NCBI RefSeq assembly: GCF_000196235.1
Contig: NC_008541.1
Coordinates: 3,782,001-3,846,000, forward strand
Source of the DNA: Arthrobacter sp. FB24
GTDB taxonomy: Bacteria > Actinomycetota > Actinomycetes > Actinomycetales > Micrococcaceae
Direction of reading: 5' to 3'
Length of the DNA stretch: 64,000 bases
In this document: piece after piece, positions 8,545 through 18,129 of the stretch
Numbering within the stretch: the stretch's first letter is position 1
Layout: every line of letters starts with the position of its first letter
Notes under the pieces: model-generated
Database searches by the model: none
Told to the model about the DNA's origin: nothing
Seen by the model: the letters and a program-made list of their open reading frames with translations, nothing else
Made by a program: the position numbers and the translations under genes

Positions 8545-9977
8545 GGAAACTCCCCACCCAGGAGGTCAAGTACCGAGGCGGCGAACCGGCGCACGCTGCG
8601 CCGGCGGCCCATTTCCAACAGGCGGCCAAGCTCCGTGGCGCTGGCCGTGCCTTTCACCTCCGGAACAAGTCCCTGCAGGGGCAACCCCACGGATTCCGCG
8701 ATCAGCGGCCCGTCGAGGACGGCCCCCGCCTTGCCCCTGATCACCAGCGCAGTCTCCACCGGGGGGAGTTCCTGCAGCAGTCTGGCGGAAGAAACGGCGG
8801 CCTTTAGCTGCGCGGGGGCCACCATCAGGATGCGGTCGCAGTCCCAGGCGAACGTCCGCAGCGGCTCCGTTCCGCGGCCGATATCCACCAGGACCAGTTC
8901 GTAGCCGCGCCGCGCGGCATCGAGGACGCCGCCCACGGTTGCTGCCTCCACACCCTTTTGGCGTTCGCGGCTGCCCGGCCAGGACAGGAAGGAGAACCCG
9001 CCCGCCACGGGCAGCGCGTCGGACAGTTGTTCCGGATCGATGGTTCCGCTTGCCTCTGAAAGGTCGGTCCACCGGAGACCGGGTGATTCTTCGGCAGCCA
9101 GGGCCAGTTCCAAACCCCCGCCCCAGGGATCGCCATCAATCAGCAGGACCCGCGCTCCCCACTCCGCGGCAGCCTGGGCGATCCAGATCGAAGCTGTAGT
9201 GGCACCGGCTCCCCCGCACCCGCCCGTCACACCCAGGACGAGCCCGCCGGCTTCCGGCGACCGTGAGCGGCTCAGGTATTCAGCCAGCCACGCGGCGGCA
9301 TCCGGTAGAACCGCCACGCGTTCGGCGCCCAGGGCGGCGGCAAGGTGCCAGAGACTATCGCCCTCACCGCCCAGGCCCACGAGCACCGCAGGTGCCCGGC
9401 GGCGGGGCGGCAGCTCGCGGATATCGCTGCCCACCAGTACTACGGCCGCGGTGTCCCAGAAAGGGGCCGCTTCAGTGGCATCGGCTGCGACGCGAAGCTG
9501 GCCGCCGGCAGCAGCCACAATCCGTTCAACCTCGCCGCGTAGGAAATCGAAGCCGGTTACCAGGAGCGTTTCCGCAGACTCGGCCGGAAGCCAGGCGCCG
9601 GGACCCCGGGCAGCCGACGTTGCATCCCTTGCCGGGGTTCCGCTGGCTGCCGTCCTGGCCTGGTTTGGCCGCCTGCCCGCATCAGCCTGCCGGCCGGCCG
9701 CCTGCCGCCCGCGCCTGGACCGTCCTTCCCGTGCGTGCGATCCGGCTGCTTCCGTATCCGTCCCGGTCCGTACCCGGGACTGGTTTCGGCGCGCTACACC
9801 GTCACCTCCCGGCGGTGCGGCCCGCGCCGCACGGCGTACCGCCGTGGCTGGCTCCGGAGGCCCGGCTGGCGCTCCCGACGCTGGACCAATACCTCGGCCC
9901 GGGGCCGTCGCTGGGCCGGGGCCGCTGAACTCCGGCGCGGGTTCCGGCATGGGTTCCTGAAGATTCTGCCTGCTCAT
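8541..9977 (-). CDS. CpaE-like MinD/ParA-family ATPase of the Tad locus
   Basis: A 478-residue protein when started at the ATG at 9977; the open frame runs further upstream with no support. Residues 1-120 are low-complexity Ala/Arg/Pro/Gly. A receiver-like, degenerate domain follows (about 130-225, LVTGFDFLRGEVERIV), then the MinD-like ATPase. Its deviant Walker A is GGCGGAGATTAS (about 262), with LLIDGDPWGGG and LVLVDIGRG after it. The usual KGGxGKT motif is changed to GGCGGAGAT, without the lysine pair, as in the actinobacterial CpaE homologues. It probably localises or regulates the Tad machine. It is the first gene of the operon, divergent from the polymerase gene. The 204-base gap 9978-10181 should hold both promoters. 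Confidence 0.85.
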   Translation of the reverse strand: MSRQNLQEPMPEPAPEFSGPGPATAPGRGIGPASGAPAGPPEPATAVRRAARAAPPGGDGVARRNQSRVRTGTDTEAAGSHAREGRSRRGRQAAGRQADAGRRPNQARTAASGTPARDATSAARGPGAWLPAESAETLLVTGFDFLRGEVERIVAAAGGQLRVAADATEAAPFWDTAAVVLVGSDIRELPPRRRAPAVLVGLGGEGDSLWHLAAALGAERVAVLPDAAAWLAEYLSRSRSPEAGGLVLGVTGGCGGAGATTASIWIAQAAAEWGARVLLIDGDPWGGGLELALAAEESPGLRWTDLSEASGTIDPEQLSDALPVAGGFSFLSWPGSRERQKGVEAATVGGVLDAARRGYELVLVDIGRGTEPLRTFAWDCDRILMVAPAQLKAAVSSARLLQELPPVETALVIRGKAGAVLDGPLIAESVGLPLQGLVPEVKGTASATELGRLLEMGRRRSVRRFAASVLDLLGGEFP

Positions 9978-10181
9978 CCTGCCACTGTGCCGACCGGCCG
10001 GCCCGTCCGACAGACCCCGCGCACGCCATGTGGACAACCTCCGGCGCCGAACAATCTGTGGAGGGTCAGTGCGCCGGCAGGACTCCCCCAGTACCCCCGC
10101 TGGAGCCGCACAAGGGCACAGGCTGCCTACAACGGCGGCCGGAGGCGCAGACATGGCACTCCACAAGGCAGAATTAGGACC

Positions 10182-11888
10182 ATGTTCCTGCTGCTGTCCG
10201 CCCACGCCGACGGCGCAGCCCTCCAGGAACTCGCAGCGGACGGCTCTGTTGCCGCGGGCAACCCCAGACCCCGCCTCATCGGCGCCGGCGAGCTGGCCGG
10301 CGTCGTACGTGAGCTCGAAAAGCGGCGCCCGCGCTGGATCTGGCACCGGACACAGGACTGGTACCCGGCGTTCCTGGCCGCGGGAGTTGAGCTGGAACGC
10401 TGCTACGACCTCGCACTCTGCGGCGCCATCCTGGCGCATTCTGAGTTCACTGCGCACACTGCCTACGCTCGCAACGCGGAAAAGCTCACCCAGGACGACG
10501 ACTCGCAGCAGCCGCCACGCAGCCTGCAGCCGCCGCCCCAGCCGGCACATCAGGGGGCGCTCTTCGAGGACTCCGGACTCAGCCGGGCGCCAAGGCATTC
10601 ACTCGAAGAGCTGCGCACCGAGTACGCCGACCAGCAGGAAGCCCTAAGCCAGGCGAGCACGGACGCGAACCGCAGGCAGCGGCTCCAGCTGCTCCTCGCC
10701 GCTGAATCCGCGGGGGCCATGATCGCCGCGGAACTGCAACACACCGGTGTGCCCTGGCGGGAAGAACTGCACGAAGAGATCCTGGCCGACTACCTGGGTC
10801 CGCGCCCGCCGCTGGGCCACCGGCCCGCCAGGCTCGAGGCGCTGACCACCGAACTCCGCAGGCTGCTGAACTCTCCAGGCCTCAACCCGGATTCGCCCCA
10901 GGAACTGATGCGCGCCCTGCACCGGAACGGCATTGAGGTGAAGACCACCCGGCAATGGGAGCTCAAGGAATCCAGCCACCCGGCCATCGAACCGCTCCTC
11001 GCCTACAAGAAGCTGGCACGTCTCCATGCGGCCAACGGCTGGGCCTGGCTGGACGCCTGGGTGAATAACGGCCGCTTCCAGCCCGAGTATGTGGTGGGAG
11101 GCGTCGTCTCCGGGCGGTGGGCATCGCGCGGCGGCGGAGCACTGCAGATTCCGCGCCAGATCCGCGGCGCTGTGCACGCCGATCCCGGCCATAAACTCAT
11201 CGTCGCTGACGCGTCGCAGCTCGAGCCGCGGGTGCTGGTGGCCCTGGCCCAGGACTCCAAAATGGCCGAAGCGGCCCGGGACAAGGATCTCTATGCGGGC
11301 ATCGCAGCCCAGGGATTCGGCGGTGACCGTGCCAAAGCCAAGGTGGCCCTGCTTGGTGCCATCTACGGTGCCACCACCGGTGAATCCGGGCGCCTTATGC
11401 CGCAGCTGACCCGTACGTACCCTCGTGCCGTCGGCTTCGTGGAACAGGCCGCCCGGGAGGGAGAGGCCGGCGGAACGGTCACCTCCAGGCTGGGCCGCAG
11501 CAGCCCGCCGCCGTCGGACCGCTGGCTGCAAAGCCAGAAATCCACCACCGCCGAGGAACAGCGCCGGGCGGACGCGATTGCCCGCTCCCGCGGCCGGTTC
11601 ACCCGCAACTTCGTGGTCCAGGGGTCGGCAGCTGACTGGGCGGCCTGCTGGCTGGCGGAATTACGACGGCGGCTCCGCGCCATGCGGTCGGCCGGCGGAC
11701 CCACGGGCGAGCTGGTGTTCTTCCTCCATGACGAAGTGATGGTCCACTGCCCCGACGGCTCGGTGGACGCTTGTATCCGGGCCATCGAGGAGGCAGCTGC
11801 GGCCGCCAAGGAACTGCTGTTCGGCCGGATTCCGGTGGAATTTCCCGTAAGCGTGGCGGTAGTGGACTCCTACGACAAGGCGAAATAG
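10182..11888 (+). CDS. Bifunctional 3'-5' exonuclease/family A DNA polymerase
   Basis: A 568-residue protein starting at the ATG at 10182. The N-terminal part is a short, divergent exonuclease-like domain (about 1-110, with WIWHRTQDWYPAF). The C-terminal part is a family A polymerase: motif A VADASQLEPRVL, motif B region KAKVALLGAIYGATTGESG, and motif C FFLHDEVMVHCP with the catalytic HDE. It is far shorter than PolI (about 900 residues) and lacks the 5' nuclease domain. Actinobacteria commonly carry this extra polymerase beside the usual polA. Its exact role in repair is not established here. Confidence 0.9.
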   Translation: MFLLLSAHADGAALQELAADGSVAAGNPRPRLIGAGELAGVVRELEKRRPRWIWHRTQDWYPAFLAAGVELERCYDLALCGAILAHSEFTAHTAYARNAEKLTQDDDSQQPPRSLQPPPQPAHQGALFEDSGLSRAPRHSLEELRTEYADQQEALSQASTDANRRQRLQLLLAAESAGAMIAAELQHTGVPWREELHEEILADYLGPRPPLGHRPARLEALTTELRRLLNSPGLNPDSPQELMRALHRNGIEVKTTRQWELKESSHPAIEPLLAYKKLARLHAANGWAWLDAWVNNGRFQPEYVVGGVVSGRWASRGGGALQIPRQIRGAVHADPGHKLIVADASQLEPRVLVALAQDSKMAEAARDKDLYAGIAAQGFGGDRAKAKVALLGAIYGATTGESGRLMPQLTRTYPRAVGFVEQAAREGEAGGTVTSRLGRSSPPPSDRWLQSQKSTTAEEQRRADAIARSRGRFTRNFVVQGSAADWAACWLAELRRRLRAMRSAGGPTGELVFFLHDEVMVHCPDGSVDACIRAIEEAAAAAKELLFGRIPVEFPVSVAVVDSYDKAK

Positions 11889-12047
11889 CCCTGTAAGTCG
11901 CGCTTTGTAACCTACCTGTCGGTAGCTTTGTGGACTGTCTCGCATCCCGGTTAAGCTCGATTAGCCGGTTCGCAGCAGTGGCAGTGCAGCTCCGATAAAG
12001 GACCGGCCGATGCAATGACGCATGGAAATTTGGGGAGGCACCACACA

Positions 12048-12248
12048 GTGGCTGGCACATTTGAAATTATTAACGCTGAAGACGAGGCTTTCTACTTCCG
12101 GCTAAAGGCCGACGATGGCACGATAGTGGCGGTTTCGCCACGGTTCAAGACGCTCAAAGGCGTTGTAGCAGGTATCAACGCGGTCCGCGAAAGCGCCGCC
12201 ACCGGGCTTGTGGTGAACCGCGCCCCAAGGGAGTTGGTATCCGGATAG
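12048..12248 (+). CDS. YegP-like DUF1508 protein
   Basis: A 66-residue protein. The pattern FEIINAEDEAFYFRLKADDG followed by SPRFKTLKG...AVRESA matches the DUF1508/YegP fold, a small dimeric beta-beta-beta-alpha protein of unknown function. I start it at the GTG at 12048 because GGGGAGG lies nine bases upstream; ATGs at 12015 and 12023 lie before or inside that ribosome-binding region. The C-terminus is truncated relative to two-repeat YegP proteins: this is a single-repeat version. Confidence 0.85.
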   Translation: MAGTFEIINAEDEAFYFRLKADDGTIVAVSPRFKTLKGVVAGINAVRESAATGLVVNRAPRELVSG

Positions 12249-12302
12249 TCCCGGAGCCCGCCGGGACGGGCAACCGGGCCGCCCGGGAGTTGCACCGGGC
12301 GT

Positions 12303-12980
12303 TCACACATCGATCTGGTGCAAGCGCGACCGGTCCCAGGGAACGGACCAGCCCAGGTGATCGAACAGTTCGTTCAGGATCATCCCGGTGAAGCCCCAGA
12401 CCACCACCTTGTTCACCACGAAGGCGGGGCTTAGGAACGACTGGCCGGCCCGGCTGACCGTTGCCATCACCCGGTTGTCGGGATCCAGGAGGTCCCGGAC
12501 CGGGACCCGGAAAACCTGGGCCGATTCGCCGTAGTCCACCACCCGGACAGGCGACGGCGAGTGCCACCAGGCAAGGACGGGCGTCACAAGGAAATTCCCG
12601 CGGGGCAGGGCCAACTGCGGCATGGCACCCAGTACCTCCACCCCGGCCGAGTCCAACCCTGTTTCCTCCTCGGCTTCGCGGAGTGCCGCTTCGATGGGCG
12701 TCTCGCCGGGGTCGATCCCGCCGCCTGGAAACGCCACCTGGCCGGGGTGGTCGTCCAGCGTGTGGGCGCGTTCCAGCAGAAGGACATCGAGGTCAGCCGG
12801 GGCCAACGGCTTTCCCGACGCAGCCGGAACGTTGTCCAAGGCGCCAAACAGCATCAGCACTGCGGCTTTGCGGGCAACGCTGTCATCCACCGCGAGATCG
12901 CGCCAGTAGGGATTGCGCGCCGGGCCGCTCCCGGCGTCGATGGCGGCAATGAGGTCCACGAGGTCCTGGCGGGCGGTCAT
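12303..12980 (-). CDS. Nudix hydrolase, CoA pyrophosphatase-like
   Basis: A 225-residue protein with a full Nudix box starting [20 protein letters not shown] and ending ETGL (about residues 85-108), fitting GX5EX7REUXEEXGU. Ahead of it are [20 protein letters not shown], whose layout matches CoA/NUDT7-8-like pyrophosphatases (UPF0035 signature), so CoA or acyl-CoA derivatives are the likely substrates. Its ATG overlaps the stop of nth as ATGA, so the two are cotranscribed and translationally coupled. It may sanitise CoA derivatives or other nucleotides. Confidence 0.9.
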   Translation of the reverse strand: MTARQDLVDLIAAIDAGSGPARNPYWRDLAVDDSVARKAAVLMLFGALDNVPAASGKPLAPADLDVLLLERAHTLDDHPGQVAFPGGGIDPGETPIEAALREAEEETGLDSAGVEVLGAMPQLALPRGNFLVTPVLAWWHSPSPVRVVDYGESAQVFRVPVRDLLDPDNRVMATVSRAGQSFLSPAFVVNKVVVWGFTGMILNELFDHLGWSVPWDRSRLHQIDV

Positions 12981-13810
12981 TTTCCCCGCTTTTGTGATTC
13001 CATCCGGATTTCCGCGGCCCGGTGTGTTTCAGCCAGCAGCTGCGCCAGGAGCGCCTCCTGCCCGGGCGCGAGCTCGTATTTGAGCAGCTTGCGCGCTTTC
13101 TCCGGGTCCGTCTCCCCTGCCCCGTAGCTGGGGCACCACGTGGCCACCGCGCAGGCACCGCAGGCGGGCTTGCGTGCATGGCAGACGCGCCGTCCGTGAA
13201 ACACCACCCGGTGCGAGAGCATTGTCCAGTCCCGCGGTTCGAACAGCTCGGCCACATCGGCCTCAACGCGGACGGGATCGTCAGATTCGGTCCAGCCCAA
13301 CCGTCGGGCAAGGCGGCCAAAATGCGTGTCCACGGTAATCCCGGGAATGCCGAAGGCGTTGCCCAGCACCACGTTGGCGGTCTTGCGGCCCACGCCGGGC
13401 AGCGTTACCAGGTCCTGCAACCGCGGCGGCACCTCACCGTCGTACTCGTCCACCAGCCGGTTGCACAGGGCCATGACGTTCCTCGCTTTTGCGCGGAAGA
13501 AACCGGTGGGCTTGAGGATCACTTCGAGCTCGGCGGGGTCGGCTTCGGCCATGCTCCGGGCATCCGGATACCGGGCAAACAGCAGCGGTGTCACCTGGTT
13601 GACCACCACGTCGGTGGTCTGGGCCGAGAGCACGGTGGCCACCAGGAGCTCGAAGGGGCTGCGGAAGTCCAGCTCGGCGTGCGCATAAGGGTAGAGCTCC
13701 GCGAGCGCCCGGTTGATCCTGCGGGCCCGCCGCTTCAGCCCCAGCAGGGACTCCCCGGACGTCCGCGGGATAACGCTGCCCGGCTTCGGGGTGCCGGAAA
13801 GAGTGGCCAC
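12977..13810 (-). CDS. nth: Endonuclease III (DNA glycosylase/AP lyase)
   Basis: A 277-residue base-excision repair enzyme that removes oxidised pyrimidines and nicks at AP sites. The helix-hairpin-helix is [14 protein letters not shown], with catalytic Lys at about residue 143, followed by [10 protein letters not shown] with the catalytic Asp at about 161. The [4Fe-4S] cluster ligands are C-x6-C-x2-C-x5-C (about 210-226). The start is uncertain: I use the GTG at 13810, 10 bases after the upstream stop; no strong ribosome-binding site is visible, and the family core begins near [11 protein letters not shown]. The C-terminal 45 residues extend beyond E. coli Nth. Confidence 0.92.
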   Translation of the reverse strand: MATLSGTPKPGSVIPRTSGESLLGLKRRARRINRALAELYPYAHAELDFRSPFELLVATVLSAQTTDVVVNQVTPLLFARYPDARSMAEADPAELEVILKPTGFFRAKARNVMALCNRLVDEYDGEVPPRLQDLVTLPGVGRKTANVVLGNAFGIPGITVDTHFGRLARRLGWTESDDPVRVEADVAELFEPRDWTMLSHRVVFHGRRVCHARKPACGACAVATWCPSYGAGETDPEKARKLLKYELAPGQEALLAQLLAETHRAAEIRMESQKRGK

Positions 13811-13820
13811 CGGCGGCCGG

Positions 13821-15377
13821 CTAGCCGCGCTCGATGTTGCTGAGGTCCCGCAGCACGCCCACCCGGCCGTCAGTGTGCTGCACCAGGAATTCGTGCCCCC
13901 GGTCTTCCAGGGCAAGAACCCATCCGCCGGGATCGATCACGAATGCGGGCATGCCTGTCCGCTCATCGATGGCAGTGCGGGGCTGGGCCACGGCGAACCA
14001 GAAAGCCTCGTGGACAGGCTGCTCCTCGTGTTCCTCGGGGCGGCTGTAGGGGTCAACGGTGGCACCGATGGGCTCCTGCGAGCTCACCTGCGGGTTCAGC
14101 ATCGTCTCAGCGGGAACCGATGCGGAAGGCACCGCGCCTGCGGCCTGACCGGAGTGGGACTCCCGGCCGTCGGCGGGAACGTCGGCTGCCTGCGTCCGCT
14201 CGGAAACGGAAGGAACGACGTCGGCGGCCTGCGTCCGCTCGGAAACGGAAGGAACGACGTCGGCGGCCTGCATCCGCTCGGAAACGGAAGGAACGACGTC
14301 GGCGGCCTGCGTAGCGGGCGACGTACCGGCACCACGGCTGGCCGCTGCAGCACCTACCGCCGCGGCCCCGGCAGCGGCGGCGGCGTTATTGCCGGCCGCG
14401 TGGCCCGACGACGCGGCCACGCCTGCGGCAGCTGTCGGAACGGCACCTCCCTGCCTGGCTGCGCCGTGCTGTGCCGGTTCGTGCTGTGCCGGTTCATGCT
14501 GTGCCGGCTCATGCGGAGTGGCCTCATGTTGTGCCGAGTCATGCTGGGTTGTCCCATACTGGGTTGCCGCAGGCGGTGCCGCAGTTGCGGCGCCGGCATA
14601 GGGGCGGCCGCCGTTCGGGACCGCACTTCCGTCGGCGGCTCCCTTGCTTCCGGCGGCACCCTTTCCGGCGGCGTCGGCGGCACCGGCACCGCCTGCAGCA
14701 CCGGCTGTCAGTCGCTTGGACCAGCCAGCCAACGTGCTGGAGCCGGGCTCCTTGGCGGGCTTGGGCTCCTTCGGGGCGCTGGGCTTACGGAACGGTGCGG
14801 CGGACTCCCGGGCCACAACATGCGCGGGAACCTCGGCGCGGTCCAGGAAGTCACCGGCCAGGAAGGGAATGAAGCGTGCCAGCACAGTGGCCCCGAAAAG
14901 TCCCACGGATCCGATCAGTCCCACCAGCAGGACCGGGACGAATTCCTGGGCGGCGGCCAGGAAGAAGAACCCCAGGGAAAACGACGCGACCACGGAGGCG
15001 AACTGGTCAATGGACAGGGACCCTATCCGCACCCTGGACTCGGGGCTCAACCGGCGGGCCACAAAAAGGGCCGTCACAATGAGGGGCAGGATGATCCCCA
15101 GGCCCAGGAAGAAGAGGTTGCCCAGGTTCCACAGGTTGTACCGGGAACCGAACATCGGGATCAGCGACGCGACAAACAGAAGGAGCGTCGACGCAAAGAC
15201 GGTGAGGTCGCGGACGGTGAACGGGCCAAGGACCGTTTCATTCTTCTTTCCGGTCAGCCTGCTTCCCGCGGGCTTCGCCCCTTCCGCGCTTGCCGGCTGG
15301 CCGGAACTCGCCGGGCCTGTCGCCTGACCGGGATGCTGATGGACGGCTTTGTGCTGTCCATGGCTCTGCTGGTTCAT
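13821..15377 (-). CDS. Multi-pass membrane protein with tandem repeats in an Ala/Gln-rich linker
   Basis: A 518-residue protein, family not recognised, starting at the ATG at 15377 after AAGGAG. Residues 1-50 are hydrophilic (His/Gln/Ser). About four hydrophobic helices follow between 60 and 195 ([37 protein letters not shown], and two more). Then comes a long low-complexity region (about 215-425) containing EPAQH-type five-residue repeats and three 13-residue repeats of [12 protein letters not shown]. It ends in a conserved-looking folded tail (about 440-518, [21 protein letters not shown]). A membrane-anchored protein with a flexible linker and terminal domain is the most that can be said. 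It lies upstream of nth in the same direction. Confidence 0.75.
   Translation of the reverse strand: MNQQSHGQHKAVHQHPGQATGPASSGQPASAEGAKPAGSRLTGKKNETVLGPFTVRDLTVFASTLLLFVASLIPMFGSRYNLWNLGNLFFLGLGIILPLIVTALFVARRLSPESRVRIGSLSIDQFASVVASFSLGFFFLAAAQEFVPVLLVGLIGSVGLFGATVLARFIPFLAGDFLDRAEVPAHVVARESAAPFRKPSAPKEPKPAKEPGSSTLAGWSKRLTAGAAGGAGAADAAGKGAAGSKGAADGSAVPNGGRPYAGAATAAPPAATQYGTTQHDSAQHEATPHEPAQHEPAQHEPAQHGAARQGGAVPTAAAGVAASSGHAAGNNAAAAAGAAAVGAAAASRGAGTSPATQAADVVPSVSERMQAADVVPSVSERTQAADVVPSVSERTQAADVPADGRESHSGQAAGAVPSASVPAETMLNPQVSSQEPIGATVDPYSRPEEHEEQPVHEAFWFAVAQPRTAIDERTGMPAFVIDPGGWVLALEDRGHEFLVQHTDGRVGVLRDLSNIERG
14181..14297. repeat. Three tandem 39-bp repeats (coding minisatellite)
   Basis: Three back-to-back 39-base units at 14181-14219, 14220-14258 and 14259-14297, nearly identical (one or two base differences each), followed by 12 bases of a fourth unit. 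They encode the in-frame 13-residue repeat in the membrane protein on the minus strand. The length is a multiple of three, so copy number could vary without frameshift. Confidence 0.95.
14466..14510. repeat. Three tandem 15-bp repeats (EPAQH coding repeats)
   Basis: Units of 15 bases at 14466, 14481 and 14496, with one to two differences, encode EPAQH on the minus strand inside the same membrane protein. Degenerate further copies flank them. Confidence 0.85.
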
Positions 15378-15871
15378 TCTGTTCTCCTTAGCACGGCGGC
15401 GCCCTGGACAGCGCCTCCTAACGGCAGGCAGAAACGGGACCGCCAAGCGGTCCTGTTGCCTCCATCGGATGTCACAACTCCATCTCAGCCTAGCCAAGTG
15501 ATTGGCCGATCACTAGCTGACGGGCCGGAGGCGGGCGTAGCGGAATGTCGGCGGAATTTGCATAGCACACCCGCCTGTTTGCGGGGTGGACATGCCCCTC
15601 GAGGAAGGGGGCGGCCAAGCGTCCGGGTAACGGGTCCGGGGTCGCGGGCTGTGCGTTTTCAGAACCACTCGGCGCTTAATAAACGCCGCTCACGGTTCAC
15701 TATGTGACGGGGCACACGCACGCTGCGGGGCAGGTATTAGTGTGTATTTCGGAACAGCTCTTTGCGGTACAGCCGTGACCAGCCGCCGCCCGATGCCGCG
15801 CATGCGGCCCGGCTGCGACCCGGTGACGGTCCGTCCCGCGCAGCAAAGATCGATGAATGATGAGGTTCACC
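15378..15871. other. 494-bp divergent intergenic region between the membrane protein and acs
   Basis: No convincing gene. It should hold the promoters of the minus-strand membrane protein and of acs. An imperfect 18-bp palindrome at 15497-15514 (AGTGAT...ATCACT, 16 of 18 positions symmetric) is a possible operator. An AT-richer patch near 15675-15705 (TTAATAAACG, then TCACTATGTGA) is another candidate regulatory site. A GATGAGG Shine-Dalgarno sequence lies directly before the acs start at 15872. Confidence 0.5.
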
Positions 15872-17902
15872 ATGTCCCAACAGACCACAGGCTCCACCAC
15901 GACAACGCCCCGGCAGGGCGACGCCTTCGAGAACCTCTCCCAAGAGGACCGCAAGTTCGCCCCGTCACCGGAGTTCGCCGCCAACGCGGTGGTCACCGCC
16001 GCGGACTATGCAGAGGCCGATGCCGACCGTCCCGCGTTCTGGGCAAAGCAGGCCCGCGAGCTGCTGACCTGGAGCAAGGACTTCACCCAGACGCTGGACT
16101 GGTCCAACCCTCCCTTCGCGAAATGGTTCGTCGGCGGCGAGATCAATGCCGCCTACAACGCCCTGGACCGGCACGTGGAGAACGGGCTCGGGGACCGGGT
16201 GGCCATCTACTTTGAGGGCGAGCCGGGCGACACTCGTACGTACACCTACGCGCAGCTCACCGAAGAGGTCAAGAAGGCAGCCAATGCCTTCGAATCCCTC
16301 GGTGTGGCCAAGGGCGACCGCGTGGCCGTCTACCTCCCCATGATCCCCGAGGCGGTCATCACGCTGCTGGCCTGCGCCCGGATTGGTGCCATCCACTCCG
16401 TAGTGTTCGGCGGCTTCTCCGCCGAAGCCCTGCGCTCCCGGATCGACGACGCCGAAGCCAAGCTCGTGGTCACGGCCGACGGCACCTACCGCCGCGGCAA
16501 GCCCAGCTCGCTCAAGCACGCGGTGGACGACGCGTTGTCCCACGAAGGGGACGGCAGCGGGCACACCGTCGAGAACGTCGTCGTCGTCAAGCGCAACGGC
16601 CAGGACGTGGACTGGCACGAGGGCAGGGACCATTGGTGGGCCGACACCGTGGAGGCCGCCTCACCGGACCACACCGCAGTGGGCCACGACTCCGAGCACC
16701 CGCTGTTCATCCTTTACACCTCCGGAACCACCGGAAAGCCCAAGGGCATCCTGCACACCACCGGCGGCTACCTTGCCCAGGGCGCATACACCCACAAGGC
16801 CGTGTTCGACCTGCACCCGGAGACGGACGTGTACTGGTGCACCGCCGACGTCGGCTGGATCACCGGCCACTCCTACGTCGCCTACGCCCCGCTGATCAAC
16901 GGCGCCACCCAGGTCATGTACGAAGGCACCCCGGACTCCCCGCACCAGGGCCGCTGGTGGGAAATCATCGAAAAGTACAAGGTGTCCATCCTCTACACCG
17001 CACCCACCGCGATCCGGACCTTCATGAAGTGGGGCAAGGAGATCCCTGCCAAGTTCGACCTCTCCTCCATCCGCGTCCTCGGCTCGGTAGGCGAACCCAT
17101 CAACCCCGAAGCCTGGATGTGGTACCGCGACGTCATCGGCGCCAACGCGGGTAAGAACGGTGAGAAGAAGGAAAACCCGGCCCCGATCGTAGACACCTGG
17201 TGGCAGACGGAAACCGGTGCCCAGATGATTGCCCCGCTGCCCGGCGTCACCGCCACCAAGCCCGGCTCGGCCCAGGTGCCGCTGCCAGGCATCGCCGTGG
17301 ACGTAGTCGATGAGGCCGGCGAATCCGTACCGAACGGCCGCGGCGGCTTCCTGGTCATCCGCGAGCCCTGGCCGGCAATGCTCCGCGGCATCTGGGGTGA
17401 CCCGGAACGCTTCAAGGAAACCTACTGGTCCCGTTTCGAGACCATGTACTTCGCGGGCGACGGCGCCAAGAGGGACGACGACGGCGACGTCTGGCTGCTG
17501 GGCCGCGTGGACGACGTGATGAACATTTCCGGCCACCGGCTCTCCACCGCGGAGATCGAATCGGCCCTGGTCAGCCACCCCGCGGTTGCGGAAGCGGCCG
17601 TGGTCGGCGCCGCCGACGAAACCACCGGGCAGGCCGTCGTCGCATTCGTGATCCTCCGCGAAGACGCCGTGGACTCCGGGGATGCAATCGTCCAGGAACT
17701 CCGCAACCACGTAAGCAAGGAGATCGGCCCGATCGCCAAGCCCAAGACCATCCTGGTGGTGCCCGAACTGCCCAAGACCCGTTCCGGCAAGATCATGCGC
17801 CGCCTCCTCAAAGACGTCGCCGAGGGCCGTGAAGTCGGCGATGCCACCACCCTGGCGGATAACACCGTGATGGCCCAGATCGCCCAGTCGCTCAGAAAGT
17901 AG
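15872..17902 (+). CDS. acs: Acetyl-CoA synthetase (AMP-forming)
   Basis: A 676-residue cytosolic enzyme converting acetate, ATP and CoA to acetyl-CoA. The adenylation core motif is [12 protein letters not shown] at about residue 280. The acetate-pocket region [10 protein letters not shown], the hinge segment [16 protein letters not shown] and the C-terminal [10 protein letters not shown] are all present. Lys640 in the last motif is the residue acetylated in Acs regulation in other bacteria. The start is the ATG at 15872 with TGAGG upstream; ATGs at 15857 and 15860 lie in or before that site. Length (about 650) and order match Acs closely. It is followed by a strong terminator, so it is monocistronic. 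Confidence 0.97.
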   Translation: MSQQTTGSTTTTPRQGDAFENLSQEDRKFAPSPEFAANAVVTAADYAEADADRPAFWAKQARELLTWSKDFTQTLDWSNPPFAKWFVGGEINAAYNALDRHVENGLGDRVAIYFEGEPGDTRTYTYAQLTEEVKKAANAFESLGVAKGDRVAVYLPMIPEAVITLLACARIGAIHSVVFGGFSAEALRSRIDDAEAKLVVTADGTYRRGKPSSLKHAVDDALSHEGDGSGHTVENVVVVKRNGQDVDWHEGRDHWWADTVEAASPDHTAVGHDSEHPLFILYTSGTTGKPKGILHTTGGYLAQGAYTHKAVFDLHPETDVYWCTADVGWITGHSYVAYAPLINGATQVMYEGTPDSPHQGRWWEIIEKYKVSILYTAPTAIRTFMKWGKEIPAKFDLSSIRVLGSVGEPINPEAWMWYRDVIGANAGKNGEKKENPAPIVDTWWQTETGAQMIAPLPGVTATKPGSAQVPLPGIAVDVVDEAGESVPNGRGGFLVIREPWPAMLRGIWGDPERFKETYWSRFETMYFAGDGAKRDDDGDVWLLGRVDDVMNISGHRLSTAEIESALVSHPAVAEAAVVGAADETTGQAVVAFVILREDAVDSGDAIVQELRNHVSKEIGPIAKPKTILVVPELPKTRSGKIMRRLLKDVAEGREVGDATTLADNTVMAQIAQSLRK

Positions 17903-17955
17903 CCGTCGCTCAAAAAGTAACACTCGCCGGGAACTCCGGCTGACGGGCGCCAGTC

Positions 17956-17995
17956 GGCCCCGCTTTTCCCCGCTCCGGCGCGGAAAAGCGGGGCC
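17956..17995 (+). terminator. Terminator hairpin after acs
   Basis: Arms GGCCCCGCTTTTCC (17956-17969) and GGAAAAGCGGGGCC (17982-17995) are perfectly complementary and enclose a 12-base GC-rich centre. A clear T-run is missing, as is common in actinobacteria. Confidence 0.75.
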
Positions 17996-18084
17996 GCACT
18001 GCTTTGTGACGATTCAAACACAAGATGCACCCAAAATGTTGTTTCCCGTTCTTTCCTGTTCTCTTTTGAGAGGTTATAGTCAGA

Positions 18085-18106
18085 GCATGTGAGGTGCCTC
18101 ACATGC
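18085..18106 (+). promoter_or_regulatory. CRP/GlxR-type operator before the first sugar ABC operon
   Basis: GCATGTGAGG-TG-CCTCACATGC is a perfect inverted repeat with two central bases and contains TGTGA-N6-TCACA, the classical CRP-family consensus. A candidate -10 (TTATAGT, about 18074-18080) ends just upstream, so the site would sit near the transcription start, suggesting repression unless the promoter lies elsewhere. The window's own Crp-family gene (36380) is the obvious candidate binder; that link is inferred. Confidence 0.7.
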
Positions 18107-18129
18107 AGCTATTTTTCAAGGGAGAGAAC

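Noticed and set aside
14181..14297. Regularly repeated 39-bp units resembling a small CRISPR array
   Set aside because: The units are directly adjacent with no spacers, encode in-frame protein repeats, and no cas genes are near.
15497..15514. AGTGAT...ATCACT palindrome as a CRP site
   Set aside because: GTGA and TCAC are separated by 8 bases, not the 6 needed for TGTGA-N6-TCACA; kept only as an unassigned palindrome.
16661..17923. 420-residue minus-strand open frame over acs
   Set aside because: Antisense shadow of acs; no domain and no start signal.
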